A stretch of 64,000 nucleotides of DNA from Enterobacterales bacterium CwR94 (GCA_002837195.1 KZ478068.1:62001-126000); one strand, 5' to 3'; positions 1 through 10,932 are shown, counted from the first letter of the stretch. The notes: generated by a model from the letters alone, not told the origin. Numbers and translations: made by a program.

Positions 1-170
1 ATCATGATTTGCACCAGCTTGCGTTCCATCATACCCGGATCCTGGCCGCTGGCGCTCCACATCACCACGGAGCTATAAATCAGCAGCGCCAGAATACAGA
101 GTAAAAAAATGGGATCGATATGGATACGCGTCCAGATCGAGCGTTTTTGCGGGTCGTCGTTCATCGACAT
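1..170 (-). CDS. mrdB: RodA (MrdB) peptidoglycan glycosyltransferase, N-terminal part only
   Basis: The window cuts this gene after about 56 codons. The visible N-terminus is a short basic cytoplasmic segment followed by the first membrane helix (IDPIFLLCILALLIY) and the WSASGQDPGMMERK segment typical of RodA. RodA is the SEDS-family glycan polymerase that works with PBP2 (mrdA, just upstream in the operon) in side-wall elongation. Two in-frame ATGs compete, at 170 and 164. The one at 170 lies closer to a GAGGG ribosome-binding sequence in the mrdA tail; the one at 164 aligns better with the E. coli N-terminus. The gene lies 2 or 8 bases beyond the mrdA stop. Confidence 0.9.
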   Translation of the reverse strand, partial: MSMNDDPQKRSIWTRIHIDPIFLLCILALLIYSSVVMWSASGQDPGMMERKLVQIM

Positions 171-172
171 AA

Positions 173-2077
173 TTATTCGCCCTCAAAACCCGGCGGTACA
201 GGATCCGCATCAGGCAAATTGGTGTTGGTATCGCCGAGCATTATGTGATCCAAAATCTGGCGCATCACCGTGCCGACAGCCGGGCCTGCACCGCCATTCT
301 CCAGGATCATGGCGATAGCCACGCGGGGATTGTCATAGGGTGCATAGGCGGTCATCAATTTATGATCGCGCAGATGTTCAGCGATCTTGTGCGCGTTGTA
401 GGTTTCATTCTCTTTTAAGCCAAAGACCTGCGCCGTACCGGATTTTGCCGCAATTTTGTATTTGGCATCGGCAAAACTTTTGTGCGCGGTGCCGTTGGCG
501 CGATTGGCCACGCCGTACATACCGTCTTTGGCGATTTCCCAGTATCCCGAGTGAATATCAGCAATCGGTGGCAGAGTCGGTTGTTTAAACGGCACTAACA
601 CGCCATTTTCGCGCGTGGCACGCAGGAAATGGGGCACTTTCACCACGCCGTCATTGATCAGTGACATCAATGCTTTATTCATCTGCATGGGGGTTGCTGT
701 CCAGTATCCCTGGCCAATCCCGACCGGAATGGTGTCACCCTGATACCAGGGCTTTTTAAAACGCTTCACCTTCCATTCGCGGGTCGGCATGTTACCCGCT
801 CGCTCTTCAGCCAGATCGATACCGGTAAAATGGCCGTAGCCAAATTTTTCCATCCAGGCCGAAAGGCGATCAATCCCCATGTCATAAGCGACCTGATAGA
901 AGAAGGTATCGGCGGATTCTTCAAGCGACTTGGTCACATTCAATCGGCCATGTCCCCATTTTTTCCAGTCGCGATAACGTTTTTCTGAGCCCGGTAGCTG
1001 CCACCAACCCGGGTCAAACAGAGATGTATTGCGTGTGATCACGCCTGCGCTGAGCGCCGAGACGGCCACATAGGGCTTAACCGTTGAGGCCGGTGGGTAC
1101 AAACCCTGGGTGGCACGGTTGATCAGTGGGCGGTTTTCATCAGCCAACAGGGCTTTGTAATCCGCGCTGGAGATGCCGTCGACAAACAGATTGGGATCGT
1201 AGCTCGGGGTTGACACCATCGCCAACAAATCACCATTGCGCGGATCGGTAACCACAACGGCTGCGCGGCTGCCTGCCAGCAGGGTTTCAATATACTGTTG
1301 CAGCTTGAGGTCAACTGTCAGATAGATATCACGACCCGCCTGCGGAGACTGCTCATGTAATTGGCGGATCACGCGGCCACGGTTATTGACTTCCACCTCT
1401 TCGTAGCCGGTTTTGCCGTGCAGTACGTCTTCGTAATAACGTTCGATACCCAGTTTGCCGATATCATGGGTGGCGGCGTAATTGGGCCACTTACCCTCTT
1501 TAGACAGGCGCTCTACGTCGCGATCGTTGATTTTCGACACGTAGCCGATAACGTGGGTCAGTGCAGAACCATAAGGATAATAGCGGCGTTGATAGCCTTT
1601 CACTTCCACGCCGGGGAAACGATACTGGTTCACCGCAAAGCGGGCGACCTGCACCTCATTCAATCCCACTTTGACCGGAATAGAGGTGAAACGGCGTGAG
1701 CGTCTTTTCTCTTTGCGAAACGCTTCAATATCGTCATCGGTGAGATCGGCAACCTGACGCAGTTGATCGAGCGTTTTTTCGAGATCGTCGACTTTTTCTG
1801 GTACCAGTTCTAACTGGTAGATGGTGCGATTTAACGCCAGCGGAATGCCGTTGCGATCATAAATGATTCCGCGACTGGGTGAGACGGGCACCAACTTGAT
1901 GCGGTTCTCATTCGAACGGGTTTGATAATCTTCGTGACGTAAAATTTGCAGGTGATACAGATTGGCGATCAGCACGCCCGTCAGGAGCAGAATGCCGCCA
2001 AAAGCGATGAGCGCTCGCCGAACAAACAGCGCCGATTCGGCGGTATAATCACGAAAGGAGTTACGTTTTAATTTCAT
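173..2077 (-). CDS. mrdA: Penicillin-binding protein 2, elongasome transpeptidase
   Basis: 634 residues, close to E. coli PBP2. A single N-terminal membrane anchor (about residues 19-44) is followed by the PBP dimerisation domain and a periplasmic transpeptidase domain. The active-site motifs are in order: S331-x-x-K334 (STVK), SAD at 388-390, and KSGT at 545-548. PBP2 cross-links peptidoglycan during rod elongation together with RodA, encoded immediately downstream, and MreBCD. The gene sits between rlmH and rodA, the standard enterobacterial order, on one likely transcript. Nothing unusual was seen. Confidence 0.97.
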   Translation of the reverse strand: MKLKRNSFRDYTAESALFVRRALIAFGGILLLTGVLIANLYHLQILRHEDYQTRSNENRIKLVPVSPSRGIIYDRNGIPLALNRTIYQLELVPEKVDDLEKTLDQLRQVADLTDDDIEAFRKEKRRSRRFTSIPVKVGLNEVQVARFAVNQYRFPGVEVKGYQRRYYPYGSALTHVIGYVSKINDRDVERLSKEGKWPNYAATHDIGKLGIERYYEDVLHGKTGYEEVEVNNRGRVIRQLHEQSPQAGRDIYLTVDLKLQQYIETLLAGSRAAVVVTDPRNGDLLAMVSTPSYDPNLFVDGISSADYKALLADENRPLINRATQGLYPPASTVKPYVAVSALSAGVITRNTSLFDPGWWQLPGSEKRYRDWKKWGHGRLNVTKSLEESADTFFYQVAYDMGIDRLSAWMEKFGYGHFTGIDLAEERAGNMPTREWKVKRFKKPWYQGDTIPVGIGQGYWTATPMQMNKALMSLINDGVVKVPHFLRATRENGVLVPFKQPTLPPIADIHSGYWEIAKDGMYGVANRANGTAHKSFADAKYKIAAKSGTAQVFGLKENETYNAHKIAEHLRDHKLMTAYAPYDNPRVAIAMILENGGAGPAVGTVMRQILDHIMLGDTNTNLPDADPVPPGFEGE

Positions 2078-2110
2078 CCGCTGCTTATTTAAACTCGTTG
2101 GCCAGAACTG

Positions 2111-2581
2111 TCACTCGCGGTGATAAGGATGATTTGCCGTAATGCTCCATGCGCGGTACAGGCTCTCCGCTACCAACACCCTCACCAGCGGATGGGGCAG
2201 GGTCAGTGCAGACAGAGACCAACTCTGCTCTGCTGCGGCTTTACAGGCGGGCGCTAATCCTTCAGGGCCGCCAATCAGCAGGCTAACGTCACGTCCATCC
2301 TGTTTCCAGCGTTCCATCTGCATTGCCAGTTGCGGGGTTTCCCACGGTTGGCCAGGAATATCCAGCGTGACGATACGGTTACCTTTGCCGACGGCTGCTA
2401 ACATCAACTCGCCTTCCTTTTCCAGGATGCGTGAGATATCGGCGTTTTTACCGCGTTTACCTGCCTGAACTTCAGTCAGTTCAAAGGGCATATCACGCGG
2501 AAAGCGGCGTAGATACTCCATAAATCCTGTTTGAACCCAGGCGGGCATTTTGGTGCCGACGGCAACAAGCTGTAACTTCAC
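2111..2581 (-). CDS. rlmH: 23S rRNA pseudouridine-1915 N3-methyltransferase RlmH
   Basis: 156 residues, a small SPOUT-class methyltransferase. The C-terminal trefoil-knot SAM-binding region is recognisable (LLIGGPEGL near residues 101-109, then [17 protein letters not shown]). It methylates pseudouridine 1915 in helix 69 of 23S rRNA on assembled 70S ribosomes. The gene lies 3 bases after rsfS and 33 bases before mrdA, so it is probably cotranscribed with the ribosome-silencing factor and the elongation genes, as in E. coli. Confidence 0.96.
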   Translation of the reverse strand: MKLQLVAVGTKMPAWVQTGFMEYLRRFPRDMPFELTEVQAGKRGKNADISRILEKEGELMLAAVGKGNRIVTLDIPGQPWETPQLAMQMERWKQDGRDVSLLIGGPEGLAPACKAAAEQSWSLSALTLPHPLVRVLVAESLYRAWSITANHPYHRE

Positions 2582-2584
2582 CGC

Positions 2585-2902
2585 TTAGCTCCAGAGTTTT
2601 TCCAGCTCGTACAACTGACGGCTATCTTCCTGCATCACGTGCACAATCACTTCACCCAGATCAACCACAACCCAGTCGGCTGCGCTCTGGCCTTCAATGC
2701 CCAGTGGCTTAAGACCGGCTTGACGTGACTCTTGCATGACATGCTCCGCAATGGACAAAACATGACGTGTGGAGGTGCCGGTGCAAATGATCATGCAATC
2801 GGTAATGCTGGATTTGCCCTGAACGTTCAGCGCAACGATATCTTGGCCTTTAAGATCATCAATCTTATCAACAACGAAGTCTTGGAGTGCTTTGCCTTCC
2901 AA
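2585..2902 (-). CDS. rsfS: Ribosome silencing factor RsfS
   Basis: 105 residues of the Iojap/RsfS family, with the typical core [23 protein letters not shown] and a C-terminal GEVIVHVM segment. RsfS binds ribosomal protein L14 and blocks subunit joining when nutrients are scarce. It starts the rsfS-rlmH-mrdA-rodA run. In E. coli K-12 an alpha-ribazole phosphatase gene (cobC) lies between nadD and rsfS; here only 95 bp separate them and no such gene is present. Confidence 0.96.
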   Translation of the reverse strand: MEGKALQDFVVDKIDDLKGQDIVALNVQGKSSITDCMIICTGTSTRHVLSIAEHVMQESRQAGLKPLGIEGQSAADWVVVDLGEVIVHVMQEDSRQLYELEKLWS

Positions 2903-2997
2903 AAGTTTCCCCTTGCGTCTTTCTTTACATTGTTATGGAGAGCGCGGCGAGCAGAGAGCGCTACCGGCTGAAATAAGCGGCGCAGTATAGCACGGGC

Positions 2998-3657
2998 TTA
3001 CGCCGGGCGATATAAACCCTGGCGTTGGATATAGTCTAACACCTGCTGCGGCAACAGGTGGTTACAGTTCTCACCCGTGTGAAGGCGATGGCGAATTTGC
3101 GTGGCGGAAATGTCGACCTGCGGTGTTTCCGCAAGCCAGACAAACCCTGAGGGTTGTGCATGCAGATCGTTCACATTGGTTGTGCGATGGGTATCCAGCC
3201 AGTGCTGCATTTCTGTGGTGGGCATCTGCATCGCGTAGCCAGGCCGTTGCATCACCAGTAAGTGGCACAATCCGAGCAGATCCTGCCAGCGATGCCACTG
3301 ATGTAAAGACAGCAAAGAGTCTTGACCAATAATAAAGCCAAGGGGTTGCCGGGAACCCTGCTCCTGACGCAACGCTTCCAGTGTATCCACTGTCCATGAT
3401 GGGGTATCGCGCTGAAGTTCGCGTGTATCCACAGCAAACAGGGGATTATTGGCAATCGCTAACTCAACCATTTCGGCGCGTTGCGCGGCGGTGGCTTCAG
3501 GCTGCGGACGATGCGGTGGGACATTGTTGGGCAGTAACGTCACGCGCTGTAAACCGGTTTCTTGTGCCAGGGCGGTGACGGGCTGCAAGTGACCGAAGTG
3601 GATCGGATCAAATGTGCCACCAAACAAGGCGTGAAGCGCTAAGGGTTCAGACATCAC
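2998..3657 (-). CDS. nadD: Nicotinate-mononucleotide adenylyltransferase
   Basis: 219 residues. The nucleotidyltransferase signature [12 protein letters not shown] is near the N-terminus (residues 14-25) and the second motif [10 protein letters not shown] is near the C-terminus. NadD transfers AMP from ATP to nicotinate mononucleotide, making deamido-NAD in NAD biosynthesis. Its start overlaps the 3' end of holA by 11 bases, implying translational coupling in the leuS-lptE-holA-nadD transcript. Confidence 0.96.
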   Translation of the reverse strand: MMSEPLALHALFGGTFDPIHFGHLQPVTALAQETGLQRVTLLPNNVPPHRPQPEATAAQRAEMVELAIANNPLFAVDTRELQRDTPSWTVDTLEALRQEQGSRQPLGFIIGQDSLLSLHQWHRWQDLLGLCHLLVMQRPGYAMQMPTTEMQHWLDTHRTTNVNDLHAQPSGFVWLAETPQVDISATQIRHRLHTGENCNHLLPQQVLDYIQRQGLYRPA

Positions 3658-4678
3658 AATAGATCCCCGGAAATTGAGGGAGCGTCAACAGCAGTGATAG
3701 CGTTTCTAATTCAGACCAGATGGATTGGCCATAATCTTGTTTTATCGTCAGTTCAGCCTTGCTGAGCAAGCGAAAGGCCTGGTGTAATTGCGTCGCCGAG
3801 AGTCTGGAGAGCGCGTCAGTAATCAGTGGACGACGGTTCTGCCACACGCGGTGCTGGTCAAGTAAGGTGCGCAAGGGCGTGTGCAGGCTCTGACGTTGTA
3901 AGGTCAGCAATAGCGAGAGATCGCGTTGCAGGGTACGCAATAGAATCACCGGCTCACTCTCCTCCAGTCGCAATTGATGGAGAACATGCAATGCACGCTT
4001 ACTTTTGCCCGCCAACAAGGCATCTCCCCAATGCCAGGGCGTGAAATGGGCAGCGTCACTGACCGCTTGTTCTACACGCGGTAGCGTGAGTTTGCCGTCT
4101 GGCCACAGCAATGAAAGGCGTTCTAACGCTTGTGCCAGCGCCAGCATATTGCCTTCATAACAGTAGCAGAGAAGCTGGCAAGCGGGGTCATCAAGCGTGA
4201 GCTTCATGCTTTTCGCACGCGCCATTACCCAGCGAGGAAGTTGCGCATGCTCAGGGGTTTGGCAGGGCACCACAACGGCATCAGCACTGATGGCTTTGTA
4301 CCAGGCGCTGTTTTCCTGTGCTTTGGTGAGCTTGGGCAAGCGAAGCACCAACAGCAAATCGCTGTGCAGCAGGGTGCTAAGCGTCTCAAGTTGTGCACCT
4401 ATTGCGGCATTGGGGCCACTTTCAGGCAGCAACAAGGTCAGCGTTTGACGACTGGCAAACAGGCTCAAGGCCTGACATTGGCTAAAGATAGTATCCCAGT
4501 CTGTATGTGTATCGACAGGATAACTCAGATGTTCTTCGAATCCCTGTTGCTGCGCCGCCTGGCGAATGGCATCCTGGCTTTCTTGCAGCAGTAAGGGCTC
4601 ATTTCCGCTTAATAAATAACTGGCGCGCAGCCCCTCACGGAGCTGCGCGCCAAGTTGTTCAGGCCAAATTCTGATCAT
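3647..4678 (-). CDS. holA: DNA polymerase III delta subunit
   Basis: 343 residues, the same length as E. coli HolA. Delta is the clamp-opening 'wrench' of the DnaX clamp loader and binds the beta sliding clamp through its N-terminal domain. Recognisable segments include the N-terminal [21 protein letters not shown] type region, NEPLLLQES, and the AAA+-like central fold without a functional P-loop. The ATG overlaps the lptE stop by 4 bases (ATGA). Confidence 0.96.
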   Translation of the reverse strand: MIRIWPEQLGAQLREGLRASYLLSGNEPLLLQESQDAIRQAAQQQGFEEHLSYPVDTHTDWDTIFSQCQALSLFASRQTLTLLLPESGPNAAIGAQLETLSTLLHSDLLLVLRLPKLTKAQENSAWYKAISADAVVVPCQTPEHAQLPRWVMARAKSMKLTLDDPACQLLCYCYEGNMLALAQALERLSLLWPDGKLTLPRVEQAVSDAAHFTPWHWGDALLAGKSKRALHVLHQLRLEESEPVILLRTLQRDLSLLLTLQRQSLHTPLRTLLDQHRVWQNRRPLITDALSRLSATQLHQAFRLLSKAELTIKQDYGQSIWSELETLSLLLTLPQFPGIYCDV

Positions 4679-5292
4679 GAATCCGGTGTCATCGTCGGCC
4701 CGAGGGTAGACTCCCGGTCAGGTGATTCGCCAGGCGTACTGTCTAAACCAACAGGATCATCGCTGGTGCCTTTGCGGCTATTCAGCTGTTCTTCTGCTGC
4801 GTGAACAGTAAGGAGCTTACGCACTAGCTGCTCTGCTGCACGATCGCGCATCTCTTGCTGGATAATCTGCTGCTCGGAATCTTTGGCTAACGCGCGCTGC
4901 GGGTTATCAAAGAACGAACGGTAGACGGTTGAGCTGATAGGGAAAATGCCCTTATTAGGGATCAATACTTGCGCATTGATATGCATCACCAACTGGTATT
5001 CCGCAGCAGTACCGCTGCGGAAAATCGAGGCAACATCACGTCCCACACTGCTGCCGAGCACGCGTAAAGAAGGCAAATCGGTACGAAGCGTATCTTTCTC
5101 AACAATAGTGACACCGTTGAGACGCAGCTGTTCACGCACTGAACGGTTTAACGGCCCATAGGGATCGCTACTGTCCAGGATGAGCGTTTTCATATCATCG
5201 GGCACCTGAGTGGTGCCACGTGGGTGAAAACCGCATCCGGCGGTAACCAACACCGCCAGACCTAATACAAGACTGATAATCGCTTGTCGCAC
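4675..5292 (-). CDS. lptE: LPS-assembly lipoprotein LptE
   Basis: 205 residues. A lipoprotein signal peptide ends in the lipobox VTAGC, placing the lipidated Cys at about residue 19, followed by [19 protein letters not shown] typical of LptE. LptE plugs the LptD barrel and is needed for insertion of lipopolysaccharide into the outer leaflet. The C-terminal tail beyond about residue 165 is rich in Ser, Asp, Pro and Thr, somewhat longer than in E. coli and poorly conserved. It follows leuS by 15 bases and overlaps holA by 4. Confidence 0.95.
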   Translation of the reverse strand: MRQAIISLVLGLAVLVTAGCGFHPRGTTQVPDDMKTLILDSSDPYGPLNRSVREQLRLNGVTIVEKDTLRTDLPSLRVLGSSVGRDVASIFRSGTAAEYQLVMHINAQVLIPNKGIFPISSTVYRSFFDNPQRALAKDSEQQIIQQEMRDRAAEQLVRKLLTVHAAEEQLNSRKGTSDDPVGLDSTPGESPDRESTLGPTMTPDS

Positions 5293-5307
5293 AACGTCCT
5301 CCTGCGC

Positions 5308-7890
5308 TTAACCTACAACCAGGTTAAGCAGTTTTCCTGGTACGTAAATCACTTTACGAATGGTTACGCCATCCAAATACTTCGCCACCAGGTGCTCTTG
5401 TGCAGCACGTGCTTGCACCTGCTCCTGGGTGGCATCCGCGGCGATAGTGATTTTGCCACGAACTTTGCCGTTCACCTGAACCACCACCAAAAGGGTGTCT
5501 TCAACCATTGCGGTTTCATCTGCTTGTGGCCAACGTGCATGATCCACATCGCCGTTACCGCCCAGTGCTTGCCACAGTGTGAAGCAGGCATGTGGCGTGA
5601 ACGGATACAGCATCACCACCACTGATTGTAAGGCTTCTTGCATCAGTGCACGGTCTTGCTCGGTGTCCTGAGGTGCGCGCGTCAGCTTATTCATCAGCTC
5701 CATGATGGCAGCAATGGCGGTATTGAAGGTTTGACGACGACCAATATCATCCGACACTTTCGCGATGGTTTTGTGCAAATCGCGACGCAGTGCTTTCTGG
5801 TCGTCATTCAGGCTGGCGATATCCAGAGCGGTGACCGGGCCTTTTTCAGTATGTTCAAACACCAGACGCCAGACGCGTTTCAGGAAGCGGTTTGCGCCTT
5901 CAACACCTGATTCTTGCCATTCCAGCGTCATATCGGCCGGAGAAGCAAACATCATGAACAGACGCACGGTATCGGCACCGTAACGCTCGACCATCACCTG
6001 CGGATCGATACCGTTATTTTTCGACTTCGACATTTTGCTCATGCCGGTATACACCAGCGCGTTGCCTTCTTTGTCGACGGCGTTAACGATACGGCCTTTC
6101 TCGTCGCGCTCAACGGTCACATCAACAGGTGAAACCCAGTTGCGCTCACCGTTTGCACCGGTGTAATAGAAAGCGTCCGCCAGCACCATGCCTTGACACA
6201 GCAGGCGTTTCGCTGGCTCATCTGAGGTTACCAGACCTGCATCACGCATCAGCTTATGGAAGAAGCGGAAGTACAGCAGGTGCATGATGGCGTGTTCGAT
6301 TCCGCCCACATATTGATCAACCGGCAGCCAGTAGTTTGCCGCTGCGGGATCTAACATGCCTTTATCGTAATCCGGGCAGGTGTAGCGCGCGTAGTACCAG
6401 GACGACTCCATAAAGGTATCGAACGTGTCAGTCTCACGCAGTGCAGGCTGACCATTCACGGTGGTTTTAGCCCACTCGGGATCGGCTTTAATCGGGCTGC
6501 TGATGCCATCCATTACAACATCTTCCGGCAAAATAACCGGCAGTTGATCTTCAGGCGTTGGCATGACGGTACCATCTTCCAGGGTGACCATCGGAATGGG
6601 CGCGCCCCAATAACGCTGACGTGAGACACCCCAGTCGCGCAGGCGGTAATTGACTTTGCGTTCACCCACGCCTTTGGCTGCCAGCGCGTCGGCGATGGCA
6701 GTAAATCCAGCGGCATGATCGAGCCCATCGAACTCACCGGAATTAAACAGGGTGCCTTTCTCCGTCATGGCGGCCGCAGAAACATCAGGTTCGCTGCCGT
6801 CTAATGCCAGGATAACGGGTTTAATGTTGAGGCTGTACTTCGTGGCAAATTCCCAGTCGCGTTGATCGTGCGCGGGTACGGCCATGACGGCGCCCGTGCC
6901 GTACTCCATCAGTACAAAGTTCGCGACCCACACCGGCAATTTCTCGCCAGTTAAAGGGTGAATGGCGAAGGTGCCGGTCGCCATGCCTTTTTTCTCCATG
7001 GTCGCCATTTCTGCCTCGGCAACCTTGGTATTACGGCATTCTGCAATAAAGTCAGCCAGTGCCGGATTGTTCATTGCCGCCTGGGCTGCCAGCGGGTGGC
7101 CTGCAGCCACCGCCAGGTAAGTGGCACCGATAAAGGTATCTGGGCGCGTGGTGTAAACCGTCAGTTTCTCGCTGCTGTCAGCCACATCAAAGGTGATTTC
7201 CACACCTTCAGAACGACCAATCCAGTTACGCTGCATGGTTTTAACCGTTTCCGGCCAGCTTTCCAGCGTATCCAAATCGTTCAACAGCTCATCGGCGTAA
7301 GCGGTAATTTTGATAAACCACTGTGGGATCTCTTTGCGCTCAACTTTGGTGTCACAGCGCCAGCAGCAGCCATCAATAACCTGCTCATTCGCCAGAACGG
7401 TCAAATCATTTGGGCACCAGTTCACCGCCGAGGTCTTCTTATAGACCAGGCCTTTTTCATACAGCTTGGTAAAGAACCACTGCTCCCAGCGGTAATATTC
7501 TGGTGTACAGGTGGCCAGCTCACGGCTCCAGTCGTAACCAAATCCCAGCAGTTTTAGCTGGTTTTTCATGTACTCAATGTTTTCATAAGTCCACGGCGCG
7601 GGTGCGGTGTTGTTTTTGACCGCAGCGCCTTCCGCAGGCAGACCAAATGCATCCCAGCCGATAGGCTGCAGGACGTTTTTGCCCAACATGCGTTGATAGC
7701 GAGAGATGACATCGCCAATGGTGTAGTTGCGAACGTGGCCCATATGTAGGCGGCCAGAAGGATAGGGCAGCATGGAGAGGCAATAGTACTTCTCTTTGCC
7801 TGGCTCCTCGGTCACTTTAAACGTTTGCTGAGTATCCCAATGTTGCTGTACCTGGGATTCTATCTCTTCCGGGCGGTATTGCTCTTGCAT
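5308..7890 (-). CDS. leuS: Leucyl-tRNA synthetase
   Basis: 860 residues, the length of E. coli LeuS. This is a class I synthetase: the HIGH-type motif is HMGH near residue 49 ([11 protein letters not shown]) and the KMSKS loop is intact (KMSKSKNN). Between them lie the CP1 editing domain (with TTRPDTF and [15 protein letters not shown]) and the zinc-binding segment CPND...CCWRC. It charges tRNA-Leu and hydrolyses mischarged Ile/norvaline. It heads the leuS-lptE-holA-nadD run, as in E. coli. Confidence 0.98.
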   Translation of the reverse strand: MQEQYRPEEIESQVQQHWDTQQTFKVTEEPGKEKYYCLSMLPYPSGRLHMGHVRNYTIGDVISRYQRMLGKNVLQPIGWDAFGLPAEGAAVKNNTAPAPWTYENIEYMKNQLKLLGFGYDWSRELATCTPEYYRWEQWFFTKLYEKGLVYKKTSAVNWCPNDLTVLANEQVIDGCCWRCDTKVERKEIPQWFIKITAYADELLNDLDTLESWPETVKTMQRNWIGRSEGVEITFDVADSSEKLTVYTTRPDTFIGATYLAVAAGHPLAAQAAMNNPALADFIAECRNTKVAEAEMATMEKKGMATGTFAIHPLTGEKLPVWVANFVLMEYGTGAVMAVPAHDQRDWEFATKYSLNIKPVILALDGSEPDVSAAAMTEKGTLFNSGEFDGLDHAAGFTAIADALAAKGVGERKVNYRLRDWGVSRQRYWGAPIPMVTLEDGTVMPTPEDQLPVILPEDVVMDGISSPIKADPEWAKTTVNGQPALRETDTFDTFMESSWYYARYTCPDYDKGMLDPAAANYWLPVDQYVGGIEHAIMHLLYFRFFHKLMRDAGLVTSDEPAKRLLCQGMVLADAFYYTGANGERNWVSPVDVTVERDEKGRIVNAVDKEGNALVYTGMSKMSKSKNNGIDPQVMVERYGADTVRLFMMFASPADMTLEWQESGVEGANRFLKRVWRLVFEHTEKGPVTALDIASLNDDQKALRRDLHKTIAKVSDDIGRRQTFNTAIAAIMELMNKLTRAPQDTEQDRALMQEALQSVVVMLYPFTPHACFTLWQALGGNGDVDHARWPQADETAMVEDTLLVVVQVNGKVRGKITIAADATQEQVQARAAQEHLVAKYLDGVTIRKVIYVPGKLLNLVVG

Positions 7891-8124
7891 GGCAGCCAGT
7901 GGTCCTTATTAATTGCGCAAAAGACACTCAAAAATAGTGTCAATGAGATCCGCATAGCATAGCCGATAAGCCTTTGCATCAACAACACCTCATCTTGCTC
8001 TGTGGCGCTTTTCTCAATGGCGTGTGCTGCCTCTTCCATAATTGCCTGAAATCCCACTGGTAGCCGACGATTTTTACTGGCAGCGCCTACACTTAAATCT
8101 GTGGTCATCAATCAAGGAGTGACA

Positions 8125-8598
8125 ATGAATAAGATAGCGCAACACTATCCACAGTTGCTGAGCACGCTGACCCGGCGTCTTGAGGCCGGGGAACGTGACA
8201 TTGACCAATTGGTTGCCGAGGCGCAAGAAGCGTTGCATGCGCGTGGCGAGCTAACTCACACAGAAATTACGCAGATTACCCAGGCCGTAAAGCGTGATTT
8301 AGAGGAATTTGCACGCAACTACAATGATGCTTCCGAAGACAGCGTGTTTTTGCGGGTCATCCAACAGAGTATTTGGAAAGAACTGGCTGATATTACGGAC
8401 AAAACACGGCTGGAATGGCAGGGGGTTTTTCAGGACTTGAATCACCATGGGGTTTATCAAAGTGGTGAGGTGGTGGGATTAGGCAATTTAGTGTGTGAAA
8501 AATGCCATTTTACGCGCGGGATCTATACGCCTGAAACCTTAAATCGCTGTCCGGAATGTGGTCACGATCAATTCCAACGGCAGCCCTTCGACCCTTGA
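8125..8598 (+). CDS. ybeL: YbeL, zinc-ribbon protein of the DUF1451 family
   Basis: 157 residues. The ATG at 8125 is chosen because AAGGAG lies 6 bases upstream and the protein then begins MNKIAQHYPQLL, as in E. coli YbeL; an in-frame GTG at 8101 is upstream of that site. The N-terminal half is charged and helical; the C-terminal half carries a zinc ribbon, C-x2-C (CEKC) and later C-x2-C (CPEC), in the conserved context NLVCEKCHF and RCPECGHDQFQRQPF. Molecular function is unknown. The K-12 block ybeQ to rihA that normally follows is missing, so gltL comes next on the other strand. Confidence 0.93.
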   Translation: MNKIAQHYPQLLSTLTRRLEAGERDIDQLVAEAQEALHARGELTHTEITQITQAVKRDLEEFARNYNDASEDSVFLRVIQQSIWKELADITDKTRLEWQGVFQDLNHHGVYQSGEVVGLGNLVCEKCHFTRGIYTPETLNRCPECGHDQFQRQPFDP

Positions 8599-8605
8599 TA
8601 ACACA

Positions 8606-8628
8606 GTGCGCTCCACGAAGGAGCGCAC
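8606..8628. terminator. Convergent terminator hairpin between ybeL and gltL
   Basis: A 9-bp stem (GTGCGCTCC / GGAGCGCAC) closes a 5-base loop midway between the two convergent stops. T-rich sequence (ggatttta on the plus side) is present but short, so termination strength is uncertain. Confidence 0.6.
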
Positions 8629-8635
8629 AGGGATT

Positions 8636-9361
8636 TTAGTGCAAGATTTTCGCGAGGAAGTCTTTGGCACGATCGGACTTAGGATTCGCAAAGAACTCAT
8701 CTTTCGGTGAGTCTTCAATGATTTTGCCTTCATCCATAAAGATAACGCGGTTCGCCACTTTACGGGCAAAGCCCATTTCGTGGGTGACCACCATCATCGT
8801 CATGCCTTCATTCGCCAGTTCGACCATCACGTCCAGCACTTCATTGATCATTTCGGGATCGAGTGCTGATGTGGGTTCATCAAACAAAATAGCGACCGGG
8901 TCCATGCACAGCGCACGGGCTATGGCTACGCGTTGTTGCTGTCCACCGGAAAGCTGACCAGGATGTTTGTGTGCATGAGCACTTAGCCCGACACGTTCCA
9001 ACAATTTAAGGCCTTTTTCACGCGCTGCGGCTTTATCGCGTTTCAGAACTTTTACTTGGGCCAGCGTCAGGTTTTCAACAATGGTTAAGTGCGGGAAGAG
9101 CTCAAAGTGTTGGAATACCATGCCCACTTTTGAACGCACTTGCGCCAGATTGGTTTTTTTATCCGTGATTTCGGTGTTGTTTACCACAATGGAGCCTTGC
9201 TGAATGGGCTCGAGTCCATTGACCGTTTTAATCAAGGTAGATTTGCCAGAACCTGAAGGGCCACATACCACAACTACTTCGCCTTTTTTGACATCGGTAG
9301 AGCAGTCAGTCAGCACCTGAAAGTGCCCATACCACTTAGAAACATTTTTCAGGGAGATCAT
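8636..9361 (-). CDS. gltL: Glutamate/aspartate ABC importer, ATPase GltL
   Basis: 241 residues with all ABC ATPase motifs: Walker [10 protein letters not shown] near residue 34, signature LSGGQQQR near 135, Walker [14 protein letters not shown], and the switch histidine in VVTHEMGFA. It powers uptake of L-glutamate and L-aspartate through GltJK with the periplasmic binding protein GltI. The start overlaps gltK by 4 bases. It is the last gene of gltIJKL. Confidence 0.97.
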   Translation of the reverse strand: MISLKNVSKWYGHFQVLTDCSTDVKKGEVVVVCGPSGSGKSTLIKTVNGLEPIQQGSIVVNNTEITDKKTNLAQVRSKVGMVFQHFELFPHLTIVENLTLAQVKVLKRDKAAAREKGLKLLERVGLSAHAHKHPGQLSGGQQQRVAIARALCMDPVAILFDEPTSALDPEMINEVLDVMVELANEGMTMMVVTHEMGFARKVANRVIFMDEGKIIEDSPKDEFFANPKSDRAKDFLAKILH

Positions 9362-10035
9362 CGTACAGTCCTTTTCTTCAGGTAGCTGACCAGCATCGAA
9401 GCAGAAATGCTAATCACAAAATAAACCAGCCCCGCAAAGAGCACCATTTCAACTTGTGTACCGTCACGCTCACCAATGGTGGTGGCGGTGCGGAAAAAGT
9501 CGGCCAGACTCAGCACATAGACCAGGGAGGTATCCTGGAAGAGGACAATTCCCTGCGTAAGCAACAGCGGCACCATGGCGCGAAACGCCTGTGGCAAAAT
9601 AATCAATCGCATGCTTTGCCACTGTGTCATTCCCAGCGCCAGCGCCGCATTAGACTGACCACGGGAGACGCTCAAGATACCGGCACGAATAATTTCTGAA
9701 TAATAAGCCGCTTCAAACAAGGCAAAGGCGACCATGGCTGAAATCAAACGAATATCTGTTTGTGGCGAGATGCCAAGCACTTTTTGTAACAGACTCGGCA
9801 CCACCAGATAGAACCACAGCAGCACCATGACGAGCGGCACCGAGCGGAACAGATTCACATACAGGCGCGCAAACCAACTGACAGGTTTGATGGGCGACAG
9901 ACGCATAACCGCCAGAATGGTGCCCCAAACAATGCCGAAAACCACGGCAATCAGGGTGATCTTAAGGGTAATGACGAGCCCATTCATCAAATAGGGCAGG
10001 CTGGGTGGAATGGAACTCCAGTCAAATTCGTACAT
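9358..10035 (-). CDS. gltK: Glutamate/aspartate ABC importer, permease GltK
   Basis: 225 residues with about five membrane helices and the polar amino-acid permease EAA loop ([29 protein letters not shown]), which contacts the ATPase GltL. It pairs with GltJ to form the transmembrane channel. Its ATG overlaps the gltJ stop by one base (TAATG type), indicating coupled translation. Confidence 0.96.
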   Translation of the reverse strand: MYEFDWSSIPPSLPYLMNGLVITLKITLIAVVFGIVWGTILAVMRLSPIKPVSWFARLYVNLFRSVPLVMVLLWFYLVVPSLLQKVLGISPQTDIRLISAMVAFALFEAAYYSEIIRAGILSVSRGQSNAALALGMTQWQSMRLIILPQAFRAMVPLLLTQGIVLFQDTSLVYVLSLADFFRTATTIGERDGTQVEMVLFAGLVYFVISISASMLVSYLKKRTVR

Positions 10036-10775
10036 TATTTACTCCCCATGTTGCCAGGTACGCGCACTTTACGCTCTACCAAACTCATAATGCCCATAAT
10101 CACCAGGTTAATGGCGATGTAGGCGAGCGTGATGGCGGTAAAGGACTCATAAGCATGTGCGGAGTAGTCCAGTAGTTTGTTAGCCTGCGCCGCCATGTCC
10201 ACCAAACCAATGGTTGATGCGATAGCCGAGTTTTTCACCAGGTTCAGCATCTCAGAAGTCATCGGGGGCACAATCACGCGATAGGCATTAGGAAGCAACA
10301 CATAGCGGTAAGTCTGTGGCAGGGTTAAGCCCATCGCCAGGCCCGCGTTTTTCTGACCGCTTGGCAGCGACTGAATGGCCGCACGCACCTGCTCGCAGAC
10401 GCGCGCTGCGGTAAATAAACCCAGGCAGATCACAGATGAAATAAAGAACTGAATGTTGGGATCCAGCTCTGCTTTAAACCACATGCCGAGATCTTCACCC
10501 ACCAGTTCTGGTGCGACTAAATACCAGAAGAAAAACTGAACGATGAGCGGGATATTACGGAAGAGTTCAACGTAGGCGGTGCCAATGCCAGAGAGCAGGC
10601 GGCTGGGGACGGTGCGTAAAATACCGAAAAATGAGCCGATAAAGAAGGCGATTATCCAGGCGCTAATTGAAACGGCAATCGTGACCTGAAAACCAGACCA
10701 CAACCAACCCAGATAGGTGGTGTTACCAAACGGGGCCTGTTGCAAAAAGATGCCCCAGTTCCAGTCAATTCCCAT
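10035..10775 (-). CDS. gltJ: Glutamate/aspartate ABC importer, permease GltJ
   Basis: 246 residues from the ATG at 10775, giving [18 protein letters not shown] as in E. coli; a longer frame upstream runs back through the SroC-like region and is rejected. A GGAG sequence about 8 bases upstream supports this start. The EAA-type loop is [27 protein letters not shown]. It is an inner-membrane subunit forming the translocation path with GltK. It follows gltI by 157 bp, a gap that holds an sRNA-like segment. Confidence 0.95.
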   Translation of the reverse strand: MGIDWNWGIFLQQAPFGNTTYLGWLWSGFQVTIAVSISAWIIAFFIGSFFGILRTVPSRLLSGIGTAYVELFRNIPLIVQFFFWYLVAPELVGEDLGMWFKAELDPNIQFFISSVICLGLFTAARVCEQVRAAIQSLPSGQKNAGLAMGLTLPQTYRYVLLPNAYRVIVPPMTSEMLNLVKNSAIASTIGLVDMAAQANKLLDYSAHAYESFTAITLAYIAINLVIMGIMSLVERKVRVPGNMGSK

Positions 10776-10789
10776 ACTACACTCCGAGG

Positions 10790-10812
10790 AAAAAAGGGTA
10801 GCGAGGCTACCC
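10790..10812 (-). terminator. Intercistronic intrinsic terminator (SroC 3' end)
   Basis: 7-bp stem GGGTAGC / GCTACCC with a 3-base loop, followed on the minus strand by TTTTTT. It would truncate most gltI transcripts and lower gltJKL expression relative to the binding protein. Confidence 0.85.
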
Positions 10813-10932
10813 TGTAGTAAAGATTGATGACGACCTCTGTTATTGCGCCAGCAGGGGAACGGCCTGCTCACGCTCAGTCTGTCCGGGTCGCTGTGCCATC
10901 AATCGGATGGGCGGCAAGCCGCCCTGATTATT
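10790..10932 (-). ncRNA. sroC: SroC-like sRNA between gltI and gltJ (GcvB sponge)
   Basis: In E. coli and Salmonella the gltI-gltJ spacer gives rise to SroC, a Hfq-binding RNA processed from the glt mRNA that sponges GcvB. The same 157-bp spacer is here. Just after the gltI stop is a hairpin GGGCGGC-tt-GCCGCCC (10909-10924). The spacer ends in a strong intrinsic terminator, GGGTAGC / GCTACCC followed by six T on the minus strand (10790-10812), just before the gltJ ribosome-binding site. Identity rests on position and terminator, not on a full alignment; the 5' end is not determined. Confidence 0.7.

Noticed and set aside
7860-8111. 83-codon minus-strand frame upstream of leuS
   Set aside because: Overlaps the leuS start and the presumed promoter region; no Shine-Dalgarno sequence and no recognisable protein.
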